A stretch of 64,000 bases of DNA from Candidatus Melainabacteria bacterium. Lineage in GTDB: Bacteria; Cyanobacteriota; Vampirovibrionia; Obscuribacterales; Obscuribacteraceae. A model generated the notes under the pieces. The model searched no databases and had not been told where the DNA came from. It saw only the letters and a list, made by a program, of their open reading frames with translations. The position numbers were made by a program, and so were the translations under genes. The stretch spans positions 1-64,000 of the forward strand of contig PLZS01000059.1 of NCBI GenBank assembly GCA_003153555.1, read 5' to 3'. The number at the start of each line of letters is the position of its first letter. The stretch's first letter is position 1. Below, piece after piece: positions 35,433-44,720 of this stretch.

Positions 35433-37217
35433 ATGCGTCCAAACTCACTAACTAAAACTTTGTGCGCAGCTATCTCTTGCTGTTTCATCGCGCAAGCCTC
35501 TTTGGCTGCGCGGTTCGTTGATGTAAGCGGATTTTGGTCAGAAAAATATATCAACATGTTATCGGATCAAGGTGTGATCGGTGCCGAGCCTGATGGAAAG
35601 TTTTTGCCTGGTCAACCAGTGACAAGAGCAGTGTTTGCTTACTGGCTAGTGAAAGTGCTGGGATTAGATTCGCAGCCAGTTTCCTCGAAGCCTAGTTTTG
35701 CGGATGTGAAAACGACTGATTGGTGCTACAAGCCCGTTGAAATCATTCGCCAGAATAATTACATATCTGGTTATGCCGATGGATTCAGACCAAATCAATT
35801 GATCCAAAAGGCAGAAGTAATTTCAATCATCGCTCGCACGCTGAACGCGCCGACTCCGGATAAAGCGGCCGTCGACAAAGCTCTGCTGAATTACACAGAC
35901 AAAAGCAAAATTCCGGAATGGGCAAAAGTTGGTGTCGCCCAAGCCACGATCGCCAAAATCGTGATTGGTCAAAACCCTAAACTGCTTGAAGCAACCAAAA
36001 TTTGCTCTCGCGGTGACACGGCGGCCTTGCTCTATCGGTTAAATCAATACGTCACGCACCAGACAATTAAGGACACAACGGATGAAGCGACTGCGGCGGC
36101 ATCAGCGCCGCCGAGCAACGGAGCACCTATGGCTTCAGGGGTACCACCTGGACCACCAGCGGGTTATGCGCAACCTTATGGATCCACACCTCCTGCCTAT
36201 GGTGCACCGATGCAAGGTCAAGGTTACGGCTATCCGCCGCAGCAGTATCAAGGACGCGTCACTGAGCAGACCTCTCCCAACGTGCCGATATACGCCCCAC
36301 CACCGCAGCAATACCAACAACCAACACCGCCGTTTCAACAACCTCCGCCTCAGTATCAACCACAATATCCACAACAACCGTATCAAGCCGGTGCTTATGT
36401 GCAGCCGAACCAAGGCTATCCGCCGCTGCAAGGTGGTTACGCTCAGCAGGCACCATATCCGCCACCAGGCGGTGCCTTGCAAGGTCGAGTATCAACGGTG
36501 GACGCCGGAACAAAATTCCAGGCGGCATTGAAAAACAGTCTTGATTCTGAAACAACAGTGGTGGGCGAACCAGTTGAGGGAACCTTAGCATCACCTATTT
36601 TATCTGGCGGAGTTGAAGTAGTACCCGCCGGCAGCCGGGTGATAGGCAGTGTTACGAACGTCATTTCGGCGAAGCGTTTCAAGTTCGGTGCCAATGGCAA
36701 AATCGATATAAAATTCACTTCGGTTGAAACTCCTGACGGAAGAAAAATTCCTCTTAACGCATCGATCGACGAAAATCAGCTGCACCTTACTGGTGGCACG
36801 ACAGCCGGCCGAGTCGGCAAGAGCTTACTCACCACAGGAGTTGGCGCCGGCGGAGGCGCTGCATTGGGCACCGCTCTTGGTGCAATTGTGGGAGCCACGG
36901 GGCGTGGACAAGTGGGAAGATCGACTGGAATGGGAGCCGTCTTCGGCACCGCTCTTGGTGGCGGCGTAGGATTGGTAGGGGCTGGAGTTCGAAAAGGCTC
37001 AGAGATCAAGATTAAGGCAGGATCCCCCTTGCCGGTGCAATTGGATGCGTCGATGCAGGTTACGGGAGCAGCGCCGCCAGCTGCGTATGGACAACCGTAC
37101 CCGCCGCAATATGGCGGCTATCCACAAGGATACGCACCACCTCAACAAGGCTATCCACCACAAGCGTATCCTGCTCAACAGCCGCCAGCTGGCTACTATC
37201 CACCCCAACAGCAATAG
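35433..37217 (+). CDS. S-layer homology domain protein with Gln/Pro-rich linker and glycine zipper
   Basis: A 594-residue exported protein. It begins with a signal peptide (TLCAAISCCFIAQASLAA). About residues 25-205 contain SLH-type repeats (ARFVDVSGFWSEKYINMLSD; VTRAVFAYWLVKVLGL; FADVKTTDWCYKPVE), which bind cell-wall polymers. A long Gln/Pro/Tyr-rich linker follows. Then a domain with GTKFQAALKNSLDSETTVVG, VVPAGSRVIGSV and PDGRKIPLNA, like that of TrbI/VirB10-type or cyanobacterial envelope proteins, is followed by two glycine-zipper stretches. A second Tyr/Pro/Gln tail ends the protein. It probably links the envelope layers. Confidence 0.85.
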   Translation: MRPNSLTKTLCAAISCCFIAQASLAARFVDVSGFWSEKYINMLSDQGVIGAEPDGKFLPGQPVTRAVFAYWLVKVLGLDSQPVSSKPSFADVKTTDWCYKPVEIIRQNNYISGYADGFRPNQLIQKAEVISIIARTLNAPTPDKAAVDKALLNYTDKSKIPEWAKVGVAQATIAKIVIGQNPKLLEATKICSRGDTAALLYRLNQYVTHQTIKDTTDEATAAASAPPSNGAPMASGVPPGPPAGYAQPYGSTPPAYGAPMQGQGYGYPPQQYQGRVTEQTSPNVPIYAPPPQQYQQPTPPFQQPPPQYQPQYPQQPYQAGAYVQPNQGYPPLQGGYAQQAPYPPPGGALQGRVSTVDAGTKFQAALKNSLDSETTVVGEPVEGTLASPILSGGVEVVPAGSRVIGSVTNVISAKRFKFGANGKIDIKFTSVETPDGRKIPLNASIDENQLHLTGGTTAGRVGKSLLTTGVGAGGGAALGTALGAIVGATGRGQVGRSTGMGAVFGTALGGGVGLVGAGVRKGSEIKIKAGSPLPVQLDASMQVTGAAPPAAYGQPYPPQYGGYPQGYAPPQQGYPPQAYPAQQPPAGYYPPQQQ

Positions 37218-37303
37218 CCGTAGATAGATCGGGCACTCTCGATTAGCTGCTTCAACTGTCTCGGGGCGGATTGAAAATCCGCGCTCTTACTTCGTTAATC
37301 GAC

Positions 37304-38080
37304 TTAGGTGCCCCAGCGGCGTTGGCGGGAACAGAACTCCACTATCGCTTTATCGAACTCTTCTGGTGTGAAATCAGGCCAAAGAGTTGGTGTTACATAA
37401 AGTTCGGTGTAAGCCGACTGCCAGAGCAGATAATTCGAAAGGCGCATTTCGCCTCCGGTTCGAATCAAGAGGGCGGGATCGGGCATTCCATTCGTGTACA
37501 AGAAAGTGCTAATCAGGTCGTCTGTAATTTGCTCAACTTGAATTCTTCCGGCCACAACCTCAACTGCAATCCTTTTCACAGCTTCGGTGATTTCCAGGCG
37601 GGAGCCATAATTAATTGCTACTTGCAAAGCAAGTCCGGTATTTGCCCGCGTTTTGTCCATGGCACGCCGCATGGAAGTTTGCAGACTTTCCGGCAGTTGA
37701 ACCAAGTCGCCAAGGAAAGTGAGCTTGACGTCGTTCTCAGCAAGCTCTTCTAACTCGGTCATGAGCACATTTTGAAAGAGGTCGAGCAGAAAACCGACTT
37801 CTTCCTTGCTGCGTTGCCAGTTTTCACTGGAAAAAGCGTACACAGTCAGAAATTTCAAACGCAGACGCCCAACATGCCTGACGAGCTGCTTCAAAGTCTT
37901 CACGCCAGCTTTGTGACCCATCATTCGGGGCTGACTACGATCTATGGCCCAACGTCGATTGCCGTCCATGATAATGGCAACATGCTCAAGCGGTAAGGCA
38001 GCGCCATCGCGAGCATTCTCGACGATCGGTTTATTGTTAACTTTCTGGTTTGATGGCGCCTTAGCCAAGCTCTTGTCCAT
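37304..38080 (-). CDS. uppS: Isoprenyl transferase (undecaprenyl diphosphate synthase type)
   Basis: A 258-residue cis-prenyltransferase that extends farnesyl diphosphate with isopentenyl diphosphate, making the C55 carrier for peptidoglycan and surface glycans. Conserved regions are VAIIMDGNRRWA with the catalytic Asp, YAFSSENWQRSKEEV, LLIRTGGEMRLSNYLLWQ and YTELYVTPTLWPDF. An N-terminal extension of about 30 residues is polar. It is convergent with the SLH gene; a weak hairpin (GCGGATT/AATCCGC, 37266-37282) lies between them without a T-run. Confidence 0.95.
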   Translation of the reverse strand: MDKSLAKAPSNQKVNNKPIVENARDGAALPLEHVAIIMDGNRRWAIDRSQPRMMGHKAGVKTLKQLVRHVGRLRLKFLTVYAFSSENWQRSKEEVGFLLDLFQNVLMTELEELAENDVKLTFLGDLVQLPESLQTSMRRAMDKTRANTGLALQVAINYGSRLEITEAVKRIAVEVVAGRIQVEQITDDLISTFLYTNGMPDPALLIRTGGEMRLSNYLLWQSAYTELYVTPTLWPDFTPEEFDKAIVEFCSRQRRWGT

Positions 38081-38304
38081 CGTGACTAGTGTTCGAACTC
38101 ATTGTAACCGGCTTGGAGAGCCAACGCTTGGTCTAATGAACAGACTGTTTCAAAAAATGCCCATATAAAGAATTCCTTACTTACATGAAAGCGCCGCTTT
38201 TGCCGAGCTTTCACAGCTCGATCAGACCAAAACGAAGCGGCACGATAGGTTGATCAACTACTCCGCTCTGGACAGAATTGGCTTAGGTGAATATTCTTGG
38301 ATAT

Positions 38305-38790
38305 ATGGTAGTCCTCCGTCCGACCTATCTCATCGATGGTGATGTAACTGATATCGATCTCGACACGTTAGCGAGAGACGGCATCAAAGGCATAATCTTC
38401 GATCTCGACAGCACAATAATGGCGCCGCGCTCAGGCAGAATTACCGCTGAGGCCGCGACATGGTTAGAGCTTGCCAGGAATCGCTTTCAGCTTGCCGTGG
38501 TGAGCAACAACAAGTCCGATCCATATATAAAACAGGTACAAGAGCACCTCAACATGACCGTGCTCGGACGAGCGGCAAAACCCAGCACTAAGCTGTTTCT
38601 GCAAGTGCTTGAAATGTTTCAATTGCGAGCCGATCAAGTTGCCGTTGTTGGCGATCGACCACTGACGGATGTCTGGGGCGGACAGCGCGCCGGCATGAAA
38701 ACTGTTCTTGTTCTCCCCCTGAAAACGATGAACGAACCCGCTTGGATTCTCTTCTTTAGGAAATTAGAGAGATGCTTCATCAAGTCGTAA
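38305..38790 (+). CDS. YqeG-family HAD phosphatase
   Basis: About 161 residues of the HAD superfamily subclass IIIA. Motif I is GIIFDLDSTIM, motif II is AVVSNNK, and motifs III/IV are in RAAKPSTKLF and VAVVGDRPLTDVWGGQRAGM. This matches the YqeG/Gep4-like group, which includes phosphatidylglycerophosphatases and ribosome-linked proteins. The ATG at 38305 is preferred; a GTG at 38287 is in frame and overlaps the AGGTGA that could be the ribosome-binding site. There is no membrane segment, so it is probably cytoplasmic or peripheral. It precedes a TPR gene by about 20 bases. Confidence 0.83.
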   Translation: MVVLRPTYLIDGDVTDIDLDTLARDGIKGIIFDLDSTIMAPRSGRITAEAATWLELARNRFQLAVVSNNKSDPYIKQVQEHLNMTVLGRAAKPSTKLFLQVLEMFQLRADQVAVVGDRPLTDVWGGQRAGMKTVLVLPLKTMNEPAWILFFRKLERCFIKS

Positions 38791-38811
38791 CTTGAAAGTG
38801 TCCGCTTGAAA

Positions 38812-40647
38812 ATGGACCTGGATTGCGTTAGTTTGGAGTTGCTCAATCGTCTTGTAAGACCTCTGAGAATTACCAATCATGCGGGATTGACGTTGAATAG
38901 GCCGGCTGCATATACACTCATAGCCACATCGTGCGCATTAATAGGCTCACTTGCTATGGCGCAGGGAAGCGGCGCCCCGCCTACATCGCCCAATAAGAAG
39001 GCAATTGCTTTGGGACCAGGGCTGCCTCTCATGGCACCGCGAATGGTGCTGCCCGCAGCATCCCATATCAAACTGAAGCGACGGTCAGCAAAGAAAGAGG
39101 TTCAAGCCGCATATCCAAGCAGCCATTATCAAAAGGCATTGTATTTCAAACAGAAGGGCGATAAATCGCGAGCTCTGGTTGAATTTTTGAAAGCAACTCA
39201 ACAGAATCCCCGCCTAGTTAAAGCGTTTTACGAACAAGCCTTGATTTTTCGTGAGCGTGGATATCTGAAACTTGCCCAATCGTCACTGGAACAGGCTCTA
39301 GCCGCAAAACCAAACTATCAAGAAGGGCGGATGTTGCTCGCCACCTTACAGATTCAGCAAGGCAATATCGGCGCTGCCATGCAGCAATTAGGTCAGTCAC
39401 TCGGCATATCTCTTGGCACCACTCCTGGTGAAAAGCAAGACGCAGAGCAAGTTCCCTTACCGAGTGTTCTTCAGTCTCTGCACTTACTGCTTCCTGAAAG
39501 TAGCACCATGGAAATTGGAAAAATCACCGAAAGAAAGGCTCATCCGTCTTCTAAGCAGCCGTCCAAAGCGCCGAACAAGCCAGAACAGAAATTGACGGCT
39601 GCCAATTTAAAAGTAAAAGGCAAAGTTGATTCAAAGCACAACCCGCAGCTGGATTCGCAAAAGGCAGACACAGTCCAAATAGCGGAGCCAGCGAACAAAG
39701 AAGTTGCTGACTCATCGTTTGGATTACACATTCCAAACCCGTTGCATTTGTTTTGGCCCGCAGCCAAACCGACTGAAGAGAAGGTTGCGGAGAGCACAAA
39801 CACAGAGGTCAGTCAGCTTCCCCAATTACCACCAGCAGAACCAAATGCTACCGCAGAGAAGCCCCAAAAGCGCAACAAGAAGCCCTGGCTTTCACGCTGG
39901 TTGACGGTGCTCGATGATCAGCCTGCGGCTCAGACGGGTCAGCCGGCAGTCGAGCCTGCAACTGCCGGTGGTGCCGCAGCTTTGAAAGTGGAACAAGCTT
40001 CAGAAATTCCAGTTCAAGTTGAAACCTTCCAGAAGCCTGATGAACCCAAGGCAATAATCGAAAAGGTAGCAGCTTTGGCAACTGCGGCGATCTCATCAGC
40101 TGGAAAAACTGCCTTCCAAATACCAAACTTGCCGATGGCGAGCTCGAGCTTATTCAACACTCTTGGCGCGAGCACTGCCATAAGCAATGATCCTCACACC
40201 AACCAGAGTCTTGAGGAACCTAAGGACAACAAACCGCAAATCGCGCCGAACAGTGACGATCCATGGTCGGTTAGACTGCGTTATTTAGCCGACCACGGCA
40301 CTGGCACGCTCAAAGAGGGCGAGGCATTTATGTTCTCGGAAGAAAGCGGCGAAGCGACATTGTTTCTTTCCGATGGACAGACAGTGCGCAGAACAATCTA
40401 TCTTCCTCGTGATGCGCAAGAGGTAGTGAAACAGCGCCGTCCCGACATTTTGACGCCTGACGATTTGTTGTACAACTTGTCTCTTTTGGCCAAATTGATG
40501 CCCAAACAAAACGAGCAAGAACAGTCCGCAGCAGCAGCAAAACCAGAACAACGACAACAACAAAGTGCACCAAATTTCGAAGTAAATGACTTGATGGGCA
40601 AGTCGCAAAACTTCTGGGGCTGGCTAAAAGGCACTCTCAAAATCTAG
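38812..40647 (+). CDS. TPR protein with long low-complexity linker
   Basis: About 611 residues. A hydrophobic segment near residue 35 (AYTLIATSCALIGSLAMA) acts as a signal or anchor. TPR units follow at about residues 100-200 (SHYQKALYFKQKGDKSRALV; FYEQALIFRERGYLKLAQSS). The middle 250 residues are Lys/Pro/Ala/Gln-rich and probably disordered. A compact C-terminal block (DPWSVRLRYLADHGTGTLKE through YLPRDAQEVVKQRRP) looks folded and may be the functional end. The ATG at 38812 is chosen over a TTG two codons earlier. No enzymatic motif is recognised. Confidence 0.78.
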   Translation: MDLDCVSLELLNRLVRPLRITNHAGLTLNRPAAYTLIATSCALIGSLAMAQGSGAPPTSPNKKAIALGPGLPLMAPRMVLPAASHIKLKRRSAKKEVQAAYPSSHYQKALYFKQKGDKSRALVEFLKATQQNPRLVKAFYEQALIFRERGYLKLAQSSLEQALAAKPNYQEGRMLLATLQIQQGNIGAAMQQLGQSLGISLGTTPGEKQDAEQVPLPSVLQSLHLLLPESSTMEIGKITERKAHPSSKQPSKAPNKPEQKLTAANLKVKGKVDSKHNPQLDSQKADTVQIAEPANKEVADSSFGLHIPNPLHLFWPAAKPTEEKVAESTNTEVSQLPQLPPAEPNATAEKPQKRNKKPWLSRWLTVLDDQPAAQTGQPAVEPATAGGAAALKVEQASEIPVQVETFQKPDEPKAIIEKVAALATAAISSAGKTAFQIPNLPMASSSLFNTLGASTAISNDPHTNQSLEEPKDNKPQIAPNSDDPWSVRLRYLADHGTGTLKEGEAFMFSEESGEATLFLSDGQTVRRTIYLPRDAQEVVKQRRPDILTPDDLLYNLSLLAKLMPKQNEQEQSAAAAKPEQRQQQSAPNFEVNDLMGKSQNFWGWLKGTLKI

Positions 40648-40698
40648 CTAGCAATTTATTTGTCCGCTCTTTTCACACTGGTGCAGCGCGTCTGAGTC

Positions 40699-40974
40699 CT
40701 AAAAGTCTTCCGCCGGGTCCTTGAAGCTTTTATATATGTCCCCTTTGACTGTCAGGGAGCCGTCGCGGTCCAGCTCCAGCAAGGTCCTATTATGATTGGA
40801 CGCATCAAAAGAACTCACCTTCCTGAAAATGTCGCTAGCCTCTTGCCGGCTTACACCTTGGACAACATGCATTAAGTTCTCCATCGCTTGAGGATTCTGA
40901 TTTCTACGAACATGCTCCTCAGCTTGCTCGACTGCGCCTGCCTTGCCTGCTAACCCACCAGAATCATGTGCCAT
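40699..40974 (-). CDS. Small soluble protein, unknown
   Basis: A 91-residue protein. The ATG at 40974 follows a strong GGGAGGAAATCT site, so the nine extra codons upstream are not used. The sequence is helical and polar (GAVEQAEEHVRRNQNPQAME; SRQEASDIFRKVSSFD) and ends with a short LTVKGDIYKSFKDPAEDF segment. There is no signal peptide and no cysteine. It is convergent with the TPR gene upstream and about 140 bases from the hydrolase gene on the same strand. Confidence 0.68.
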   Translation of the reverse strand: MAHDSGGLAGKAGAVEQAEEHVRRNQNPQAMENLMHVVQGVSRQEASDIFRKVSSFDASNHNRTLLELDRDGSLTVKGDIYKSFKDPAEDF

Positions 40975-41115
40975 AGATTTCCTCCCCGATAGTAAGGTCA
41001 CGTTCTCTGTGGCGCTACTGTAGTCCTGAGGCGATAAAATTTACATAAAACAAGCTGTACCGTACCAACAGATTAGCGACAGGTTATTCGTCACCACCAT
41101 CAGCTGCCTCCATTG

Positions 41116-41865
41116 CTAATCGACTTGGTGATTTGTCAGATAACGCAATAACCAGTCATTAAATTGCTCGGGATATTGGTCCATCATATTGTGACCTGCC
41201 CACTCGAACACGTGCAGCGTTGAACCAGGAAGCGCGCGATGCATTTTTTCGACAAAGTAATGCGGCGCAACCGGATCCCACCGACCGACAGCAAAATGCA
41301 CCGGGCAAGTCACTTCGAGCGCACGAGAAACAAAATCCAGACTGCCAAAATTATTCACAATTTGAGTCAGCGCATTGCGGTGAGTACTGATCATGGTGCG
41401 CGGGCGCCAGGACAATCGTTCATGGAAAGTGGTGCCACGTAATTTTTCAAAGGGCATATTCAAGAACAGTCTAAATGCTATGGATACAGGCGGTAAGACC
41501 TTCCCAGGCATTCCCACAGCAAAGATCTGTTGAAACAATTCCGGTTTACGCTCAGCCAGGGTAAGACAGATTATGGAGCCCAGTGAATGCCCTATAAATA
41601 TTGCTGGATATTGAATATCCAAGGTCTTCAACGTCTCCTCAACATCTCGCAGGTGAACTTCGATATCAGTGTGCTCACCTGGATCGGCAGTCAAGCCGTG
41701 TCCGCGCAAATCCGGAAGGAAACATCGGTAGCCCAACGAGACGAGCATCTCGACTTGCGGCTTCCACATTTCAGCACCAGATCCGGTGCCATGAATAAGC
41801 ACCACATCAGAGTGGTGCCCTTTATTGATGCCTACGTCACCAGACGTGGTAACAGTCAGAATCAC
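41116..41865 (-). CDS. Alpha/beta hydrolase
   Basis: A 249-residue alpha/beta-hydrolase with the oxyanion loop VVLIHGTGSGAEMW, the nucleophile elbow FIGHSLGSIICL (Ser about residue 94), the acid region VGRWDPVAPH and the catalytic His in FEWAGHNMMD. It resembles esterases and haloperoxidase-like or menaquinone-type hydrolases; the substrate is not predictable. It starts with GTG only seven bases after the stop of the glycosyltransferase gene on the same strand, so the two are co-expressed and may act on the same lipid. Confidence 0.87.
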   Translation of the reverse strand: MILTVTTSGDVGINKGHHSDVVLIHGTGSGAEMWKPQVEMLVSLGYRCFLPDLRGHGLTADPGEHTDIEVHLRDVEETLKTLDIQYPAIFIGHSLGSIICLTLAERKPELFQQIFAVGMPGKVLPPVSIAFRLFLNMPFEKLRGTTFHERLSWRPRTMISTHRNALTQIVNNFGSLDFVSRALEVTCPVHFAVGRWDPVAPHYFVEKMHRALPGSTLHVFEWAGHNMMDQYPEQFNDWLLRYLTNHQVD

Positions 41866-41872
41866 GATCGAC

Positions 41873-43081
41873 TCACTGAGTCAGGCGCTCGACCGCAGGT
41901 CGATGTTCCGGATTAGGTTGATAGAGAGGATCGCAGTAACTCAAAATACTTCGCACGATATCAAATATTGCACCGGCTCTATCAAGACAAAGAGCGGTGG
42001 GTAGTTTAACATTCGAACGATCAGAGCAAGGCACTAGTTCTTCCACTATTTTGGAGATATCTTGAACTGACTCGATACCCTGCGCCAATCCATGCCCGAT
42101 CAACATTTTCGCCGTGCCCAGTTCTTGTGGCATCGGCGTGGTCAGCATATCGAGCGCCAGTGGTAATCGTTTGGCAATTGCTTCGAACGTAGTTAAGCCA
42201 CCAGATTTGGTGACCATCAAATCTACAGCATTCATTAAATCGGACATCCTATCGTGGAATGGCAGAACTGCCGTCGGTACGTCAGATTTGCGAGCCGCTC
42301 TTTTGGCTTTCTCATACAGAGACCGGTTGTGTCCACATAAGAAGATGACTTGGATCGGGCGCTGCACTTGCGACAATTGACGATAAATCGCCATCATGTT
42401 GCCGCCGCCTGCCCAACCGGCGTTGATACAAACAGTGAGTCGATCCCGATGTAATCCAAGATGGTGGCGAAACTCTTCCTTGCTTGTCGTTGGCGGTTTA
42501 AGGAAGTCCGGATTAACAGCCATCCCTAGCGCCCGTATGCGATCAGCTGGGACACCCCAAGCAATCAACTGCTCCCTTCCGAGTTCGTTTGGCACGATCG
42601 TCAGGTCGGCCGATGGGCAAGCCCAGCCCCGCCAAAAGTCTCCATTGGGATCGGTCACGACAGTGACCAATTTCGAGGTCTGGTTGAGCTTTGTTTCGTG
42701 CATCGCCCGGGCAATGAATTGATTGGTCATCGGATGGACCGACACGACAACGTTAGGTTCTGTATCAATTAAAAACTTTTCGAGATATGGTGCGCAGAGC
42801 CTGTAGCCAAACTCAGAGTCATTAGGCTTCAGAACGTTGATAAACCAGTAATAGAACTGCATCGCTTGCTGATTGTGCCGCAACAAATAATTATAAAAGT
42901 CAACAAATCTACGATTCAAGGAATGACTGTTTTCGACGATATTTTCAGTGACAATCTCGAACTCATGTCCGCGGGCATCGCTAGCGGCGACCTCATGGAT
43001 GCCTACTTCAATGGCTTCGACCGCACTTCGATGACCGCCGCCGGTGTCAGAAAAGCAGAGCGCAATTTTAAACTTCGCCAT
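41873..43081 (-). CDS. UgtP/MGDG-synthase-like glycosyltransferase
   Basis: A 402-residue GT28-type enzyme. The N-terminal part begins with FKIALCFSDTGGGHRSAVEA, the glycine loop of diacylglycerol glycosyltransferases and MurG relatives. The central TDPNGDFWRGWACPSADLTI and the acceptor-side blocks match the MGDG synthase/UgtP group. The C-terminal sugar-nucleotide site is VTKSGGLTTFEAIAKRLPLA. It probably transfers glucose or galactose to diacylglycerol to make membrane glycolipids. It is co-directional with the alpha/beta hydrolase and divergent from another lipase-like gene. Confidence 0.87.
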   Translation of the reverse strand: MAKFKIALCFSDTGGGHRSAVEAIEVGIHEVAASDARGHEFEIVTENIVENSHSLNRRFVDFYNYLLRHNQQAMQFYYWFINVLKPNDSEFGYRLCAPYLEKFLIDTEPNVVVSVHPMTNQFIARAMHETKLNQTSKLVTVVTDPNGDFWRGWACPSADLTIVPNELGREQLIAWGVPADRIRALGMAVNPDFLKPPTTSKEEFRHHLGLHRDRLTVCINAGWAGGGNMMAIYRQLSQVQRPIQVIFLCGHNRSLYEKAKRAARKSDVPTAVLPFHDRMSDLMNAVDLMVTKSGGLTTFEAIAKRLPLALDMLTTPMPQELGTAKMLIGHGLAQGIESVQDISKIVEELVPCSDRSNVKLPTALCLDRAGAIFDIVRSILSYCDPLYQPNPEHRPAVERLTQ

Positions 43082-43183
43082 TGTTTCTAAAGTTTCCCAA
43101 GAGGTCTCAACTGGCTATTTTTTTTGAGGCGGGTTAGGATACTGCTTTTGAATCCCAACCTGCATACTGCAAATTCCTAACTA

Positions 43184-44566
43184 ATGTACCATTCTGCAAA
43201 AAATTTCACCATGCGCAACGCGATGTTGTCTTTTCTTTGCGCCGCCTTGCTCGGGTCTGTACAGGCAGCCAACGGCTATGCCGACCCGTTGCCACTGACG
43301 ACACAGACTGCCTTAACCGGCAACTTGAACTTTGTCACGAATGACTTCCCCTGTCTGCCGGTCAAAAAAGCACTTAAAACCAAACCACGCTTCGCTCAGG
43401 TCTACCAGTGGGACGATAAGCCGCTCGGTGACCGCAGCCCCTTCTTGTTCGTACATGGATTGCGGGGCGAATATTACCCAACTTTTCGTTGGGCAAAAAT
43501 TATCAAGAAATTTACGAGCAATCCCGATTTTGACGGGAAATACAAGGTTTATCTCCTTCGCCATGACTCTTTGTCATCGGTGAATGAAACCGTTCCTCAA
43601 TTTAGAAATGCCATCGCTTCTCTCTATAATGCCGCCCAGAAACGCCCGATAACAGTGCTCGCTCTGAGCATTGGCGGCAATCTGGTTTATGAGGGCATGC
43701 ATGATAGAGCCACAGACAACAGTATCCGTCTGGCATTCACCCTTGGTACGCCTTTCAGAGGCTCACCGCTGTTTTGTATGGACTGGCTCCAGTACAGCGT
43801 TTACAAAAATCTTTCTTTCCCCTGGACGCGCGTCGATCATTCACTCGCTTATAAGTACTATTTCAATCACAACCCTGGTCTAGTCAAAGATTTCGGCTGG
43901 GATAACTCAGACGACTCAATCCCAAATGTAGGCACTTTTCACTCCAAGTTGCCACTTGGCCCGCACGGTGATTTAACGATCGGGCGGGATGTCAATAAGC
44001 GCCTGGCTGATCTAAACAGTCAGCCTTTCGACAAGAAAAAGCTGATTACTTACAGCGGCTACTTACTCAATCCATTCATGCTGCCTGAGATGCAACGTAA
44101 AATTGATACAACTGTTATGGCACCATATACGATTCTAACGATTCAAGCTCCCGCCCACATCGGCCGTGAGCATCCAGTCTTAAAATGGCTAAATCGCGAC
44201 ATTGGAACAATGATTCCCTCGAAAGAAGCTCAGCTGAAAACCGGTTCGCAATTTGTCTACCAGCTCAACGACGGCATAACACCGGTGGCCAGTGCGGTTT
44301 TCTTACCTCAAGAGGCTTGCGCAAGCGCTGCTCTTGTTCGTGAAACAGAGTTGCCTAAATTGAAGAGCATTACGGATGTGCACCTCGCGCGCGTGTTCCG
44401 CAATATAGATCACCTTACCTTTATAGACGGTTATCGACCACTTAACGCGTCTTCTCAAATCCGCGACGAGATGGATCCCGACGCCGGTAGCAAGCACATC
44501 TTCGATTGGATGCTGTCCGATCTTCTTCAATTCGATCAAAGCAGTAATAAGATCGCGCACGAATAG
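43184..44566 (+). CDS. Exported lipase-like alpha/beta hydrolase
   Basis: A 460-residue protein with a signal peptide (MLSFLCAALLGSVQA, then ANGYA). The hydrolase core has PFLFVHGLRGEYYP as oxyanion loop and VLALSIGGNLVYEG as a G-x-S-x-G-like elbow in which the first Gly is Leu (L-S-I-G-G). A LGTPFRGSPLF block is like PGAP1/lecithin:cholesterol acyltransferase-type lipases. A late HLTFIDGY could provide the His. The start at 43184 is used; the ATG at 43211 gives a shorter signal peptide, and neither has a clear ribosome-binding site. Confidence 0.8.
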   Translation: MYHSAKNFTMRNAMLSFLCAALLGSVQAANGYADPLPLTTQTALTGNLNFVTNDFPCLPVKKALKTKPRFAQVYQWDDKPLGDRSPFLFVHGLRGEYYPTFRWAKIIKKFTSNPDFDGKYKVYLLRHDSLSSVNETVPQFRNAIASLYNAAQKRPITVLALSIGGNLVYEGMHDRATDNSIRLAFTLGTPFRGSPLFCMDWLQYSVYKNLSFPWTRVDHSLAYKYYFNHNPGLVKDFGWDNSDDSIPNVGTFHSKLPLGPHGDLTIGRDVNKRLADLNSQPFDKKKLITYSGYLLNPFMLPEMQRKIDTTVMAPYTILTIQAPAHIGREHPVLKWLNRDIGTMIPSKEAQLKTGSQFVYQLNDGITPVASAVFLPQEACASAALVRETELPKLKSITDVHLARVFRNIDHLTFIDGYRPLNASSQIRDEMDPDAGSKHIFDWMLSDLLQFDQSSNKIAHE

Positions 44567-44649
44567 TGAATCCGTAAGCTATTGTTCTTTCGCAGAGATT
44601 GTTCGTTCGCGCTCCAATCTTTATTGTGTGATACCACAAAGAGGATGTG

Positions 44650-44679
44650 TTGACGCATGACAAGATCTTACGGTAGGAT
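44650..44679 (+). promoter_or_regulatory. Sigma-70-type promoter for the attenuated aspS transcript
   Basis: TTGACG at 44650-44655 and TAGGAT at 44674-44679 are separated by 18 bases. Each hexamer differs from the consensus (TTGACA/TATAAT) at one and two positions respectively. A start near 44686 would put the leader ORF about 35 bases into the transcript. Confidence 0.6.
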
Positions 44680-44720
44680 GAGGCGATGCCTAAGGGCAGA
44701 GAACCGCGCTGGAACGAACA

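Noticed and set aside
44693..44707. T-box-like string (AGGG...AACCGCG) in the aspS leader
   Set aside because: It lacks the UGGN bulge between AGGG and ACCGCG, lies about 165 bases before the terminator instead of inside the antiterminator, and no specifier loop was found. The leader-peptide model explains the region better.
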